Shown here: piece after piece, positions 54,208-64,000 of the stretch | How positions within the stretch are numbered: the stretch's first letter is position 1 | Layout of the letters: every line of letters begins with the position of its first letter | Origin: Azolla caroliniana | Taxonomy: Eukaryota; Polypodiophyta | DNA length: 64,000 nucleotides | NCBI GenBank assembly: GCA_043228905.1 | Contig: JBHGNT010000004.1 | Coordinates: 9,734,001-9,798,000 of the forward strand | Direction of reading: 5' to 3' | The notes under the pieces: model-generated | Databases searched by the model: none | What the model saw: the letters and a program-made list of their open reading frames with translations, nothing else | What the model was told of the DNA's origin: nothing | Made by a program: the position numbers and the translations under genes

Positions 54208-55313
54208 TGTCGTGACGTGGCTCGTCCAAAAGCGTAGCATTGTGTAGACAAAAGATATCGTGAAGGTGAGGAAGGAATCACTAGGATTATGGACGGAAGG
54301 GATGAAAGAGTAGAGGTAGAGTAAATAGAGATCAACAAGATATGACAAGATAGGATATAGAATGATATTTGACAGAATAAAAGAAATTTATAATTATTTC
54401 GTGAAAGAGTTACAAAATGGTTACGAGCGTCGTTGAACCTTCGATCTTTGTTTCATAAGGTAATCGCTCTTCTCTTTCTTGATAGTAAGCCACATCAATC
54501 TTCACTTCAATATTTCGATGAAGATAAGAATCAAGATAAGAATCTAACCGCCGCCCTTTCGTTGTGAGTTGAGCACCACAAAAATCAAGCTAGCTCTTCT
54601 CTTGTCATTTCTTCTTCTGTTGCTCTTTCTATCTTATGATATCTCTTATGTAATATAACTCTATTTGATTCTCTTGATATATCATCCAATATAGTTCTTC
54701 GAGTTCAATTCCTTCGATATCCCTTGTGGCCCTACTCCCTTCTCCTTTTATAGGGAAGAGATGGTTGTACATGTGGGCCATGTGGCGCACATGCAGAGAG
54801 AACTTTGCATGTGTGCTATATGGTGCACATGTAGTACATTCCATGGTTTAAACCATACAATACTACTTCAAATAAAACAACACATATATTTTATATGCAT
54901 TACAAGTAAATGCTAAATGGTAAGGTTTAAATGTCATATTAAGGTTGGGGTTGTTGGTTCAAGTCCTCTTTTGCCCATGCAATATGCTATATGGTGTGCA
55001 TGTAGTATATTACATGGTTTAGACTATAAAATAGTACTTCAAATAAAACAATGCATATAATGTAAATTATCAGTATATGCTAAATGGTAAGGTTTGAGTG
55101 TCATAAGGTGGGGTTATTGGCTCAATTCTTCTCTCGTCCATGTAACATAACATATACATTATTTTATTTGCCTCTACATATAATGTTTAATATTATCATA
55201 GTGTGTTCTTAATATTATCTTTATGTATAAAATATTATCAATATTTATTTTATTTTAGTTACGTATTTATCTTATTGTAGACTTTTAATGTGAAGCTTTT
55301 GTACTTCACGACA
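54208..55313 (-). repeat. 3' LTR of G4 (type C, 1106 bp)
   Basis: Begins TGTCGTGACGTGG and ends TACTTCACGACA on the plus strand. Internally it holds a duplicated ~150-bp segment around 54900-55140, each copy with ATGCTAAATGGTAAGGTTT. Confidence 0.78.
54912..54966 (+). promoter_or_regulatory. tRNA-like module in G4 LTR
   Basis: GCTAAATGGTAAGG, then the B box GGTTCAAGTCC (54956-54966). A weaker second copy ends GGCTCAATTCT at ~55119-55129. Antisense to G4. Confidence 0.45.
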
Positions 55314-55329
55314 TCCACCCCCTCTAGAC

Positions 55330-56074
55330 CTGCACATCCTCTGGCATGTGCCACTATCTTTCATCTTCATCTTGATCTATTGGAGGTTCACGCTCGAACC
55401 TTTTCTTAAATACTTTTATCCTTTTTCCAGCTACCACGTTTAGGATTGGTGTCTCATCCAATTCACTAAGCTTAGAAGTAAAGTTATCATATACTTTTCT
55501 TACTAACTTTCAACGAACTTGCAGACGGTCTTATGTTGATTATCTAAACTGCTATCATACACAAGCACCCAATCCCCTTGTTCTATCTTTTTATGTCTAA
55601 TTCTATGAGTTTTATCAAAACGAATTTTATTCTTCAGTCGGGCCTCCTTCAATCATTGGGCTGCAAATTCTATATCTCCAGATCGACACTCTAATTGTTG
55701 AATTTGCAAAGCAAACAATTCTTCTTTACTCACCTCTTCTCTCCATGGAATAGATATCCCTAATATAATTGATTCTTCTACCGGCATGATGGGTTTTGGC
55801 CAAGTATCAATTCAACTGGCATAAATCCTATTACTGAACTATGCGTTGTTCGATCGGGCAATAGTGCGTAAGGTAGCATGCATGGCCAATCTCTTATTTT
55901 AGTTTTGTAGCTTTTCACAATTGCCTTAACTATTGGGATATGTCCTCTTTCAATCTTTCCATTGGCTTCTAGATTATACCTAGTTGTAATTGATAACTTG
56001 ACCCCTGTCCAATTGAAGAATTCTTGAGCTTCATGAGAATCAAATTCTCCTCTATCTGCAATTATTTTACCAAC
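55330..56074 (-). pseudogene. G4 integrase fragment
   Basis: Minus-strand translation from the C3 junction gives ADRGEFDSHEAQEFF (second Asp), NLEANGKIERGHIPI (Glu; usual NPEANG) and RTTHSSVIGFMPVEL, matching 4468-4540 and 42008-42183. Further left the frame degrades through several stops. Confidence 0.8.
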
Positions 56075-56498
56075 TGTAAAAACAAATAGCGCGTGGAAGC
56101 AATAAAAAAACAGAAAACAGAGAACAGGTTTAATGGAGAGCTTAACAGTATGCGGGAGAGACAGAGAGAGAACAAGAATCTCTATTCAAAAATTATATCA
56201 ACACTCTGTACATCGTATGTGTTTAGCGAACACTTTTATACAGGTCCATACGGACTGACAGAAGTATAGTGTACTTCAATGCTCACTCGAGCGTCTGACA
56301 CTAACTACGAGAGTAATAACTCCCTAGTAGTCTTGCTGCTACTAGGCTTCCGGTTACTGATGGATCCGGCTAACCGACTCCCTAGCTCACCGGCTCTTTT
56401 GCTCACCGAGTGCTCACCGATCCGTCTCGCTCACCAGCTCATGCTTATCTAGCCGATCCGGCTCCAATTGAGCTTGCCGCTCAACACTCCCCCTCAAG
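56075..56498 (-). repeat. 3' LTR of C3 (56075-56486) and polypurine tract
   Basis: On the plus strand the LTR starts TGTAAAAACAAATAGC and ends CCGCTCAACA. CTCCCCCTCAAG follows, the complement of a GAGGGGGAG tract. It matches 63789-64000 over the visible part with few differences. Confidence 0.88.
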
Positions 56499-56951
56499 CT
56501 CAACTTGGGGTCCGGTCGTAGTGTCAACGTCTGTGGCAACTGGTCCTTCTGCCCGGCTCCTTCTGGCATCACTCCGCCTTGCTCGCGATCCTCGTCCGGT
56601 CCGGTTCTGTTTGCCGCGAACCCTCTTGTTCTACGCACCTCGACCTCCTTGGACGTACTTGTCTGCTCAACAGGCCCAATTGAGCTCCCTCGCTGCTATG
56701 ATTTCGGCGCGTGCCGGTTCGCCGATTCCTTCATGTTGGCGTCGACTTTCGCTGCCTTCTTGTCCTCTTGGCCTTGAATTGATCTGCTTCTTCCGAATTT
56801 GTCTGTTGAACCGAATCAATTGTCTCCGATTCGTTCCAGCTCTTGTCTGAATCAGTTGCTCCCGATTCGTCTTCTGGTTCCAGGCCCTTCACCATATCGG
56901 ACCATGTCCGGGTCTTGGCCTTCTTCTTCCGGTCGGCTCTGTCCTTCTTGA
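56499..56951 (-). pseudogene. C3 pol C-terminal extension (distal part)
   Basis: Minus strand encodes KKKAKTRTWSDMVKGLEPED and SDKSWNESETIDSV, the family-specific tail also seen in C1 and C2. The proximal part continues at 60835 after the inserted element. Confidence 0.6.
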
Positions 56952-57469
56952 TGTTGTACGTTTTAGGGTTAGGGTCAAGGATGATAATCATGATAAAGAT
57001 GATTGATGATGAAGATAGACATTGTGTAATGGTGGAGATGACGGGCATGATGATGAGAGATCGTATAGAGAAGCATAGAGAAGCATTGCGGGGTGGGGGG
57101 TGGTGCCTAGAATGGCTCCACCCCCCTCCCAAGGGGATTCAACGTTGAGGGGGAGAGAGAGAGAGAAAGAGGGATGACAAGAGAGAGATTAGGAGAGAAA
57201 ATGGTTCCTTCTTCATTCATTCCCCATAAGGGGTTAAATAGTACAAGAGGGGGTAGTTACAAAGGGGTGTAAGCTCCATAGAGCATTCATACTGGACACT
57301 CACTCACACCTCATCGTATCCCTCCACATGCACACACGTGTGCATGTGTTCACATACATATCAACTCACAATTACATTTATGTTCCCTACACATATACAA
57401 CATCATCATGATAATATTCGACCCTCGCTCATCACACTTGACTCTCCGTACAACTCGTACGGGGTAACA
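56952..57469. repeat. First LTR of the triple-LTR element
   Basis: 518 bases. Near its start it contains TTTTAGGGTTAGGG, a telomere-like motif, and a GA-rich tract (57151-57170). Confidence 0.88.
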
Positions 57470-59664
57470 CATATGGCACGCCCGTGGGAAAGTGCGTTGC
57501 ACGTCGATCCCACATGCCTTGATGATGATATCTCTTCGACCGGAACTTCCATCGGTCCTTTCAACGATCGACTCCCTCGATCGGAGCGCTTGACTCGATC
57601 ATCTCCATCGGTCAGCGACTTTTCCGCGACACGAACATTCTCATTCTGTCGTCTTACAAACTTTGGTATCCTCTTTCGGGTCCTTAAAAATGTTGTGTGC
57701 ATGTATGTTATTCTTTGTTGATTTTGTGAGTTGTCATGGTCGATCACGTCCATTTCTTTAGGTGGATGAGATTTCAAAATTTCATAGGTGCCCTTTGATT
57801 TTTAAAATTTTCTTATATACCCTCATCTTTCTTCTTTCCTTCTCTTCTTTCCCTCTTCTTTTCCATTTCTGTTACTACTTCTTTCTTTCTTTCTCGCCTG
57901 CTTTCTTCTTCCTCATTCTTTCTTCCCGTTCTTCCTTATTCTTCCGTGTATGCCTTTCTCTCTCTTCTTTCTGTCTCTTCTTTCTGTTTCTCAGACTGCA
58001 TCATCTTCTTCTTTCTCTTCTTCATTCACCACGGCTATGTCCCTTGTCCGTGGCTGTCACGCTCTGCTTTTGTGTGTCGTTGTGTGTTTGTACGGCCTTC
58101 TCTGTTCATCTCCGTCTCGGTCTCTGTTTTTTTTTTTTCTGTTTCCGTCTCTGGGTCCATCGCCGTTGCCATCGGTGTCCTCCGATGCTCGGACTTGGCT
58201 GTCCAGCCGCCGCTTTCCGTTCCTGTTCTGCCATCGTTTGGCGTCATTGCCGTCTCTGTCGGCCCTGTCCGGCCATTCTATGGTCTGCCATCTCTGTCCA
58301 GATGTCTCTATTCTTTACGACCATCGGTTGTCTGGCCGCCAACACCTCTTGTGCTTCTTCTTTTCCTTCCCTTCCTTCTTCTCTTCTTCATCTTCTTCTT
58401 CTCTTTCATCATTGTCGATTGTATGTTCGTTTGTTGGCCGCCACTGTTCGGCTGCAATCGGGGCACTGCTCCAACTATCGTTGTTCGGCCGCTTCGTCCC
58501 TGTCTCCCTCACTATTGTGGTCGGTCGTCCCTTCGTCTTTCCGGTCGTTTTTGTCGTTTGTCCGGTTGTCCGGTCCGTTCTGGTCATTGCTTTGTCACTG
58601 TGCCGACCGTTACCACTCTGGTTGTCTCTCCATCTCTGCAACCGTCCCGTCATCTTCCGTCTTCATCACCGTTCTCCGTTCGGTCGTTGGCTTTCCGGTC
58701 GTTTCTATCGCCATTCGTCCTTCACTCGAGTTGTTCGGTCTTGTCCGGCGCCTTTCCATCCAGCCCTGTTTCCGTTTCTGTTGTCGTCTCTGCCGGTTCG
58801 TCATAGTCCAACCTCGTCCGTCGCTTGCCCGCTCTGCACACAATCTGGCCGCTGCTCTTCGGCCACTCTTTGACTGTTGTGTAGGGTTTCGGGTTGCCAT
58901 TCGCCGCCGCTGTCCGGCCTCTGCCGTATAGCGTCGTCGTCGTTCGGCCATTTGTCCCGCTGTTCGACCTAGGGTTTGCTCATGGCTTTTGGGGTCTCTG
59001 GCCCTTTCCGTCTCTGTCCGGCTGTATCTCCGACAGAAACCGTTTTCATCTCTCGTTGTCTTCGTCTGGCGCCCTGAGCCTTTTGTCCGTCAATGTTGTT
59101 GTCGAGTCACCCTCGTTGGTCCTGCTGTCTTTGCATGTGTGTGTTTGTTGTGATGTCCCTTTTTCTGGTTGTCGATGTTTGGTCCACGTCTGCATCTTCT
59201 TCTCTGTCTTCGATGCCCCTTCGGTGATAACCAACTTTGGTTCTTGTTCCGATTCCGGTTCCACTCTCTTTGCGTTGTTTCTTCTGGAACCATAGCCCAT
59301 GCATTCGCAGCACATCCTGCCGGCCTCCGCTCCACACTGCGTCTTCCACCGCAGTCTTCAGGTGGGCTTCTCTTACCGGTCGTGCTGGCACCGGTTCCCT
59401 CTGCGTCGCTGTTTTTCCAGCCGTGCATCTTGCACCACGCATTCGAACACGCACATTGTCACTAACCGCATTCGGAAACACGTACATGGACACCAATCGC
59501 AACCTTGCACAAACATCGTTTCCATTCATGAATTCTTTCATCGCATTGTCATTTCCTGCACTCACACAAATATGTCGCTATGGCCTTCGCTATGGCCTTC
59601 ATCACCGCGTATCATTCTTTGACTCCGTTTCCAAAGGGGGGTCGCCGTAGTGGTCGCCAAAAGG
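57470..59664. other. Internal region of the triple-LTR element, pyrimidine-rich, no recognised gene
   Basis: About 2.2 kb. The plus strand is very rich in C and T (57820-59000), so all three forward frames stay open for hundreds of codons, simply because stop codons need purines. Conceptual products are Ser/Leu/Phe/Cys-rich and match nothing I know. Minus frames (for example 59107-59565) are Arg/Thr/Glu-rich and also unrecognised. I find no gag, protease, RT or integrase motif. Confidence 0.6.
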
Positions 59665-60182
59665 TGTTGTACGTTTTAGGGTTAGGGTCAAGGATGATAA
59701 TCATGATAAAGATGATTGATGATGAAGATAGACATTGTGTAATGGTGGAGATGACGGGCATGATGATGAGAGATCGTATAGAGAAGCATAGAGAAGCATT
59801 GCGGGGTGGGGGGTGGTGCCTAGAATGGCTCCACCCCCCTCCCAAGGGGATTCAACGTTGAGGGGGAGAGAGAGAGAGAAAGAGGGATGACAAGAGAGAG
59901 ATTAGGAGAGAAAATGGTTCCTTCTTCATTCATTCCCCATAAGGGGTTAAATAGTACAAGAGGGGGTAGTTACAAAGGGGTGTAAGCTCCATAGAGCATT
60001 CATACTGGACACTCACTCACACCTCATCGTATCCCTCCACATGCACACACGTGTGCATGTGTTCACATACATATCAACTCACAATTACATTTATGTTCCC
60101 TACACATATACAACATCATCATGATAATATTCGACCCTCGCTCATCACACTTGACTCTCCGTACAACTCGTACGGGGTAACA
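59665..60182. repeat. Second LTR of the triple-LTR element
   Basis: 518 bases, no difference seen from 56952-57469. Preceded by CCAAAAGG. Confidence 0.88.
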
Positions 60183-60311
60183 CATATGGCACGCCCGTGG
60201 GAAAGTGCGTTGCACGTCGATCCCACATGCCTTGATGATGATATCTCTTCGACCGGAACTTCCATCGGTCCTTTCAACGATCGACTCCCTCGATCGGAGC
60301 GCTTCAAAAGG
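60183..60311. other. Deleted internal remnant between LTR 2 and LTR 3
   Basis: Its first ~122 bases match the start of the internal region (57470-57591). It then ends in CAAAAGG, the sequence that normally precedes an LTR (59658-59664). The internal region has thus been deleted to its two ends. Confidence 0.85.
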
Positions 60312-60829
60312 TGTTGTACGTTTTAGGGTTAGGGTCAAGGATGATAATCATGATAAAGATGATTGATGATGAAGATAGACATTGTGTAATGGTGGAGATG
60401 ACGGGCATGATGATGAGAGATCGTATAGAGAAGCATAGAGAAGCATTGCGGGGTGGGGGGTGGTGCCTAGAATGGCTCCACCCCCCTCCCAAGGGGATTC
60501 AACGTTGAGGGGGAGAGAGAGAGAGAAAGAGGGATGACAAGAGAGAGATTAGGAGAGAAAATGGTTCCTTCTTCATTCATTCCCCATAAGGGGTTAAATA
60601 GTACAAGAGGGGGTAGTTACAAAGGGGTGTAAGCTCCATAGAGCATTCATACTGGACACTCACTCACACCTCATCGTATCCCTCCACATGCACACACGTG
60701 TGCATGTGTTCACATACATATCAACTCACAATTACATTTATGTTCCCTACACATATACAACATCATCATGATAATATTCGACCCTCGCTCATCACACTTG
60801 ACTCTCCGTACAACTCGTACGGGGTAACA
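60312..60829. repeat. Third LTR of the triple-LTR element
   Basis: 518 bases, no difference seen from the other two. Followed by target copy CTTGA. Confidence 0.88.
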
Positions 60830-60834
60830 CTTGA

Positions 60835-61867
60835 CTCTGCCGCTGCTACCGCTTGTTCCGACTTGTTCGGATGTGTCGACTTCCTTTGTCAACTCGGCTC
60901 CTTTCTTCTTCTTGACTCTCCCTTTGTCCGTTCTTCCCTCACCGGCGCAATCGGCAATCTCTTTGCCTTTGCTCGTTCCGGTGTCTTTCCCGAGATGCTG
61001 AACACCAAGCATTTCGGTGAAGTGTTGCAACTTGTCCGATCTGAGTGGTTTCGTGAAGATGTCGGCAACTTGCCGATACGTGTGAACATACCGAAGTTCG
61101 ACCTCACCGATCAGGACACGCTCACGCACGAAGTGATAGTGCACTTCTATGTGCTTTGTGCGAGCATGGAATATAGGGTTCTTGGCGAGCTACATGCTAC
61201 TTATGTTGTCACAGTAGATCAGAATTGGGGTTGGTACCTCGATCCGTAGGTCTTGCATTAGTCGCCGAAGCCAAATGGCTTCACAGGTGGCAATGGTAAC
61301 GCCCCGATACTCAGCCTCAGTGCTCGACAGAGCAACTATTGGCTGCTTTTTGCTGCTCCACGCAACAACTGCACTACCTAGGGAAAACATGTAACCGGAG
61401 GTTGATCGGCGATCTGATGCATCACCGGCCCAGTCGGCATTTGTGTAACCGACCAGCTCTTCAGTTATACCGTGCCGGTATAACAGTCCCTGGTTCTTCG
61501 TGCCACTAACATACTGCAGTATTCGGTGCGCGCAGTGAAGATGCTCCATGGTCGGCTTCTGCATGAATTGGCTAATCACACCAACCTGATAGCTGATGTC
61601 GGGTCGGGTGATGGTCAAATATATAAGGCTTCCGACAATTTGTCGAAACTGTTTCTCATCGCAGGCCGGTCCAAAGTCGAGACGGAGCTTTTGGTTGCGG
61701 TCCAGGGGAGTAAAGATAGGTCGGCATTCCGTCATGCCGAACTTGTACAACATATTCAACACATAGTGCCGTTGTGAGAGCAATATGCCATTGGGGGTTC
61801 GGATCACCTCGATCCCAAGAAAATAATGAAGGTCCCCCAGGTTCTTCATCTCAAATGCATCCGACAA
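60835..61867 (-). pseudogene. C3 RNase H and proximal extension
   Basis: Frame 61190-61867 gives NLGDLHYFLGIEVIRTPNG, LTITRPDISYQVGVISQFM, NADWAGDASDRRSTSGYM and VALSSTEAEYRG, the copia RT end and RNase H. A TAG at 61190 breaks it; a shift then leads to 60710-61144 with VHYHFVRERVLIGEVEL and FTKPLRSDKLQHFTEML, and a Lys-rich tail up to the inserted element. Confidence 0.87.
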
Positions 61868-62806
61868 CTTGGACTTGACTCAGCTAATTTCATCGAGTCC
61901 GGGTCCGGTGATGACCAGATCATCAACGTACAACAAGATGCAAACCGGACCGTCCGGACCTTGGCGGATGAACAACGAAGAGTCGGACTTGGAGGCCGCA
62001 AACCCCATCTTACACAACCGGTGCGTGATCTTCGCATTCCAAGCTCAGGGGGCTTGCTTAAGGCCATAAAGGGACTTCTTCAGCCGGCATACCGCCGACT
62101 TGTTCATCTCCGTCTGGAAACCGAGGGGTTGTATCATAAAGACCTCTTCTTCAAGATCTCCTTGAAGAAATGCATTCTTCACATCCATCTGGTGAAGATG
62201 CCACCCCCTTGCCGCTGCAACCGCCAGCACCACACGAACCATCGTCATCTTCGCTACCGGAGCGAAGGTCTCATCGTAGTCGATTCCGTGGGTCTATGCG
62301 TATCCCTTCGCCACTAATCGGGCCTTGTACTGGTTAACTGAACCGTCAGCATTGTACTTTACCTTGTACACCCACTTGCATCCGATCGGTTTACTGTGAC
62401 GGGGAGGGTCAACTAGGTCCCATGTATCGTTGGCATCAAGTGCCCGCATCTCTTCTTCCATAGTGGCACGCCAATGTGCGTCCTTTCCCGCTTCTACGTA
62501 GTTCTCTGGCTCACGCACATTCGCCACCTTGGTCATGTATGCATAGTGATGCACCATGTACTCATTGTATCTGTACCGCTTAATAGGTTCCTTCTGGTGG
62601 GTTGACCGGCCTAACCTACCGTTACCCGGTTTGATGCCCTTCTTGGTCGGTTCGGTCTTTGATGCCGAAGAACCGTCATTTTCCTTTCTAGAGTTGGATC
62701 CGCTTCGATCCGACTCATCAATACCAGTTCCATAATCCAGCATCTTCTTCTTCCCCTTCTCTTTGCTCGTGAACCATCTCCTCGGTTCCTTGCGCGGGGA
62801 GAGCAC
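61868..62806 (-). pseudogene. C3 reverse transcriptase
   Basis: 62294-62806: THQKEPIKRYRYNEYMVHHY, ATMEEEMRALDANDTWDLV and PIGCKWVYKVKYNADGSV. 62045-62248: [19 protein letters not shown] and [14 protein letters not shown], then a TGA where relatives have Arg (CGA). The catalytic YVDD is intact at 61919-61930. Further breaks lie near 62290 and 61870. Confidence 0.87.
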
Positions 62807-63161
62807 GGCAGAGTCTTCACTACTCGCTGGTTCTTCTTACGACTGGTCGGATTGACCTAGTCTCTCCTTCGGCCCACTCAACTGAAACGATTCCGGACTC
62901 TCTTCTTGAGTCTCAGATTCATCATCTTCTAACTGGACCGGTTAAGGCTCACTAGCCTCATCCTCCGATATCAGGTCGGGGTCAGAAGTCGGAGCTGGTA
63001 AGGCATACCATGATGCGGCTAACTTAGACCTGCTTCGTCCGGGGGTTATAACACTTATACGCCTTTTGCTCATGTGAGTAGCCGACGAGGATGCACTTCT
63101 CCGATTTTGCATCCAGCTTCCTCCGCTTCTCATCCGGCACATGCACATATGCTATGTTGGT
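62807..63161 (-). pseudogene. C3 post-integrase pol linker
   Basis: Encodes AYVHVPDEKRRKLDAKSEKC and VGYSHEQKAYKCYNPR, the segment just after the copia integrase, followed by an acidic Ser-rich linker. It begins directly at the deletion junction. Confidence 0.8.
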
Positions 63162-63690
63162 GAAAAATGACAGCGTATTCTCCCTCGTACATACTGTTGT
63201 CCGGAAAGCTCGGAACTTAGACGCTAGGCCGCCAAGACAGACCTATACCATCTCGTCTTCCTCTACAGTAACGTTGATAGAGGCAAGCGAGTCACAGATC
63301 TCTTTGATTCGGGTCGTGTAATCAGCCACCGACATGTTCTTCTGTCGGACATTGCTCAACTCCTGTCGGAGTTGCAGCTTTCGGGTTGTGGTGCTTGTGG
63401 CGAACACCTTCTTCAGGTTTCCCCAAGCCTCTTTCGGCGTCCCGGCATCTCGGACGTGGCTTAGTAGCTGGTCTGCCACACTGGATGCAAAGCAGTACAT
63501 CACTCTACTTGCCGATTGTTCCCACACCGGGAAGTCCTTGTGTGCCGCATCAGGTGCTGTGTCGTTAGGTCTATCGACATAGCTCTAGTAACCATGCCCA
63601 AGCAGGTACTGGTGTATCTTGTATGACCAAGATGCGTAGTTGGATCTATCACGCTTCTCCACCGGAAGCGAGCTAGCCATTCCTCTATCC
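63162..63690 (-). pseudogene. C3 gag, fused to post-integrase pol by deletion
   Basis: Start M-D-R-G-M-A-S-S-L-P near 63690; then NYASWSYKIHQYLLGHGY, a TAG where C2 has Trp, VMYCFASSVADQLLSHVRD, and NVRQKNMSVADYTTRIKEIC. It is cut at TTTTTC on the minus strand (63162-63168), then pol resumes. C2 has a T-run ending in C at both corresponding sites (39614-39621, 49431-49439), so the deletion used short homology. Confidence 0.82.
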
Positions 63691-63776
63691 ATTGTTTTTT
63701 TTTTTTTGTTCTTTACAAAGGTTAGGTTTTCTTCTTGCGAAAGCGAATGTTGGCTGTAGAGGTTCACAACCCTTGC

Positions 63777-63788
63777 GCTCTGATACCA
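63777..63788 (-). other. Primer-binding site of C3
   Basis: GCTCTGATACCA on the plus strand is TGGTATCAGAGC on the minus strand, the tRNA-iMet site next to the 5' LTR. Confidence 0.9.
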
Positions 63789-64000
63789 TGTAAAAACAAA
63801 TAGCCTGCGGAAGCAATGAAAAAACAGAAAACAGAGAACAAGTTTAATGGAGAGCTTAACAGTACGCGGGAGCGACAAAGAGAGAGAACAAGAATCTCTA
63901 TTCAAAAATTATATCAACGCTCTGTACATCGTAGGTGTTCAACGAGCACTTTTATACAGGTCCATACGGATTGACAGAAGTACGATGTACTTCAATGCTC
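63789..64000 (-). repeat. 5' LTR of C3, truncated by window edge
   Basis: 212 bases matching 56075-56286 (TGTAAAAACAAATAGC start) with about a dozen differences by eye. Confidence 0.88.

Larger units (their letters stand above)
54208..56074 (-). mobile_element. G4: 3' end of a gypsy element (type C LTR), cut by C3
   Basis: A 1106-bp LTR (54208-55313), polypurine tract (TCCACCCCCTCT on the plus strand) and minus-strand integrase sequence running into the C3 insertion at 56075. LTR ends (TGTCGTGACG...TTCACGACA) and integrase relate it to G2 and G3, but LTR sequence differs. The rest should lie beyond C3, outside the window. Confidence 0.82.
56952..60829. mobile_element. Non-coding LTR element with three LTRs, inserted in C3
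   Basis: Structure: LTR (56952-57469), internal (57470-59664), LTR (59665-60182), 129-bp internal remnant (60183-60311), LTR (60312-60829). Each LTR is 518 bases, TGTTGTACG...GGGGTAACA, and I see no difference among them. The target duplication CTTGA (56947-56951 and 60830-60834) flanks the whole unit, and C3 coding reads on across it. No gag or pol is present, so it resembles a LARD-type element. Orientation is uncertain. CATATGGCACGCCCGTGG after the LTR could be a primer site. Confidence 0.85.
56075..64000 (-). mobile_element. C3: Ty1/copia element with internal deletion, 5' LTR leaves window
   Basis: 3' LTR (56075-56486), extension, RNase H, RT, gag and 5' LTR (from 63789) are all on the minus strand. 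It hosts the triple-LTR element 56952-60829. Gag joins directly to post-integrase pol at ~63162, so zinc knuckle, protease and integrase are missing. The left target copy should be CCAAC (56070-56074); the right one is outside the window. Same family as C1 and C2. Confidence 0.88.

Noticed and set aside
57762-58931. 389-codon plus-strand frame (with two further overlapping long frames) as a membrane protein gene
   Set aside because: All three forward frames are open because the strand is almost free of purines needed for stop codons. Composition explains the frames, and no domain is recognised.

Overview
This is nuclear DNA of a land plant and consists almost entirely of nested, decaying transposable elements. 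The evidence is Ty1/copia elements with a tRNA-iMet primer site (TGGTATCAGAGC), Ty3/gypsy elements including one with a chromodomain, an L1-type LINE, an R2R3-MYB gene remnant and plant-style GT-AG introns. The flavour of one gypsy lineage and of two unknown gene families suggests to me a seed-free plant (bryophyte or fern), but that rests on recollection and is low confidence. No intact host gene is present.

Layout. 1-2884: 3' part of a gag-only gypsy element (G1, +) ending in an LTR called type B here. 2895-10341: gypsy element G2 (-), whose two LTRs differ: type A on the left, type B on the right. 10342-12556: 3' half of a copia element (C1, +). 12557-13138: MYB pseudogene (-). 13139-14714: non-coding, with GA tracts and diverged ~95-bp repeats. 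14715-15473: one exon of an unknown protein (+) whose splice donor leads into a palindromic repeat array based on TAGCTAATTAGCTA. 16694-26650: four exons of an unknown gene on the minus strand, apparently spliced in frame; its last intron (~8.5 kb) is the same array, into which a very young chromodomain gypsy element (R1, 17417-24530, TSD CTAGG) has inserted.

26655-32143: a telo-box-like minisatellite, then about 15 units of a ~300-bp tandem repeat that looks like a repeated 159-bp exon flanked by intron sequence. 32144-54058: an L1-type LINE (+) split by a foldback/TIR element (32350-35865) and by copia element C2 (38586-52636, +), itself split by gypsy element G3 (40356-48617, -). 54208-56074: end of a related gypsy element G4 (-), cut by copia element C3 (56075 to beyond 64000, -). 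C3 carries an internal deletion and hosts a non-coding LTR element (56952-60829, TSD CTTGA) with three apparently identical 518-bp LTRs.

How the parts relate. G1, G2, G3 and G4 are one gypsy superfamily: related gag, polypurine tract and LTR ends (TGTCGTGA...), and tRNA-like A/B-box modules lying antisense inside the LTRs. C1, C2 and C3 are one copia family sharing an unusual extension after RNase H. Stops in the old elements are mostly C-to-T or G-to-A changes (for example CAG to TAG), as expected for methylated, silenced repeats. All comparisons were made by eye.
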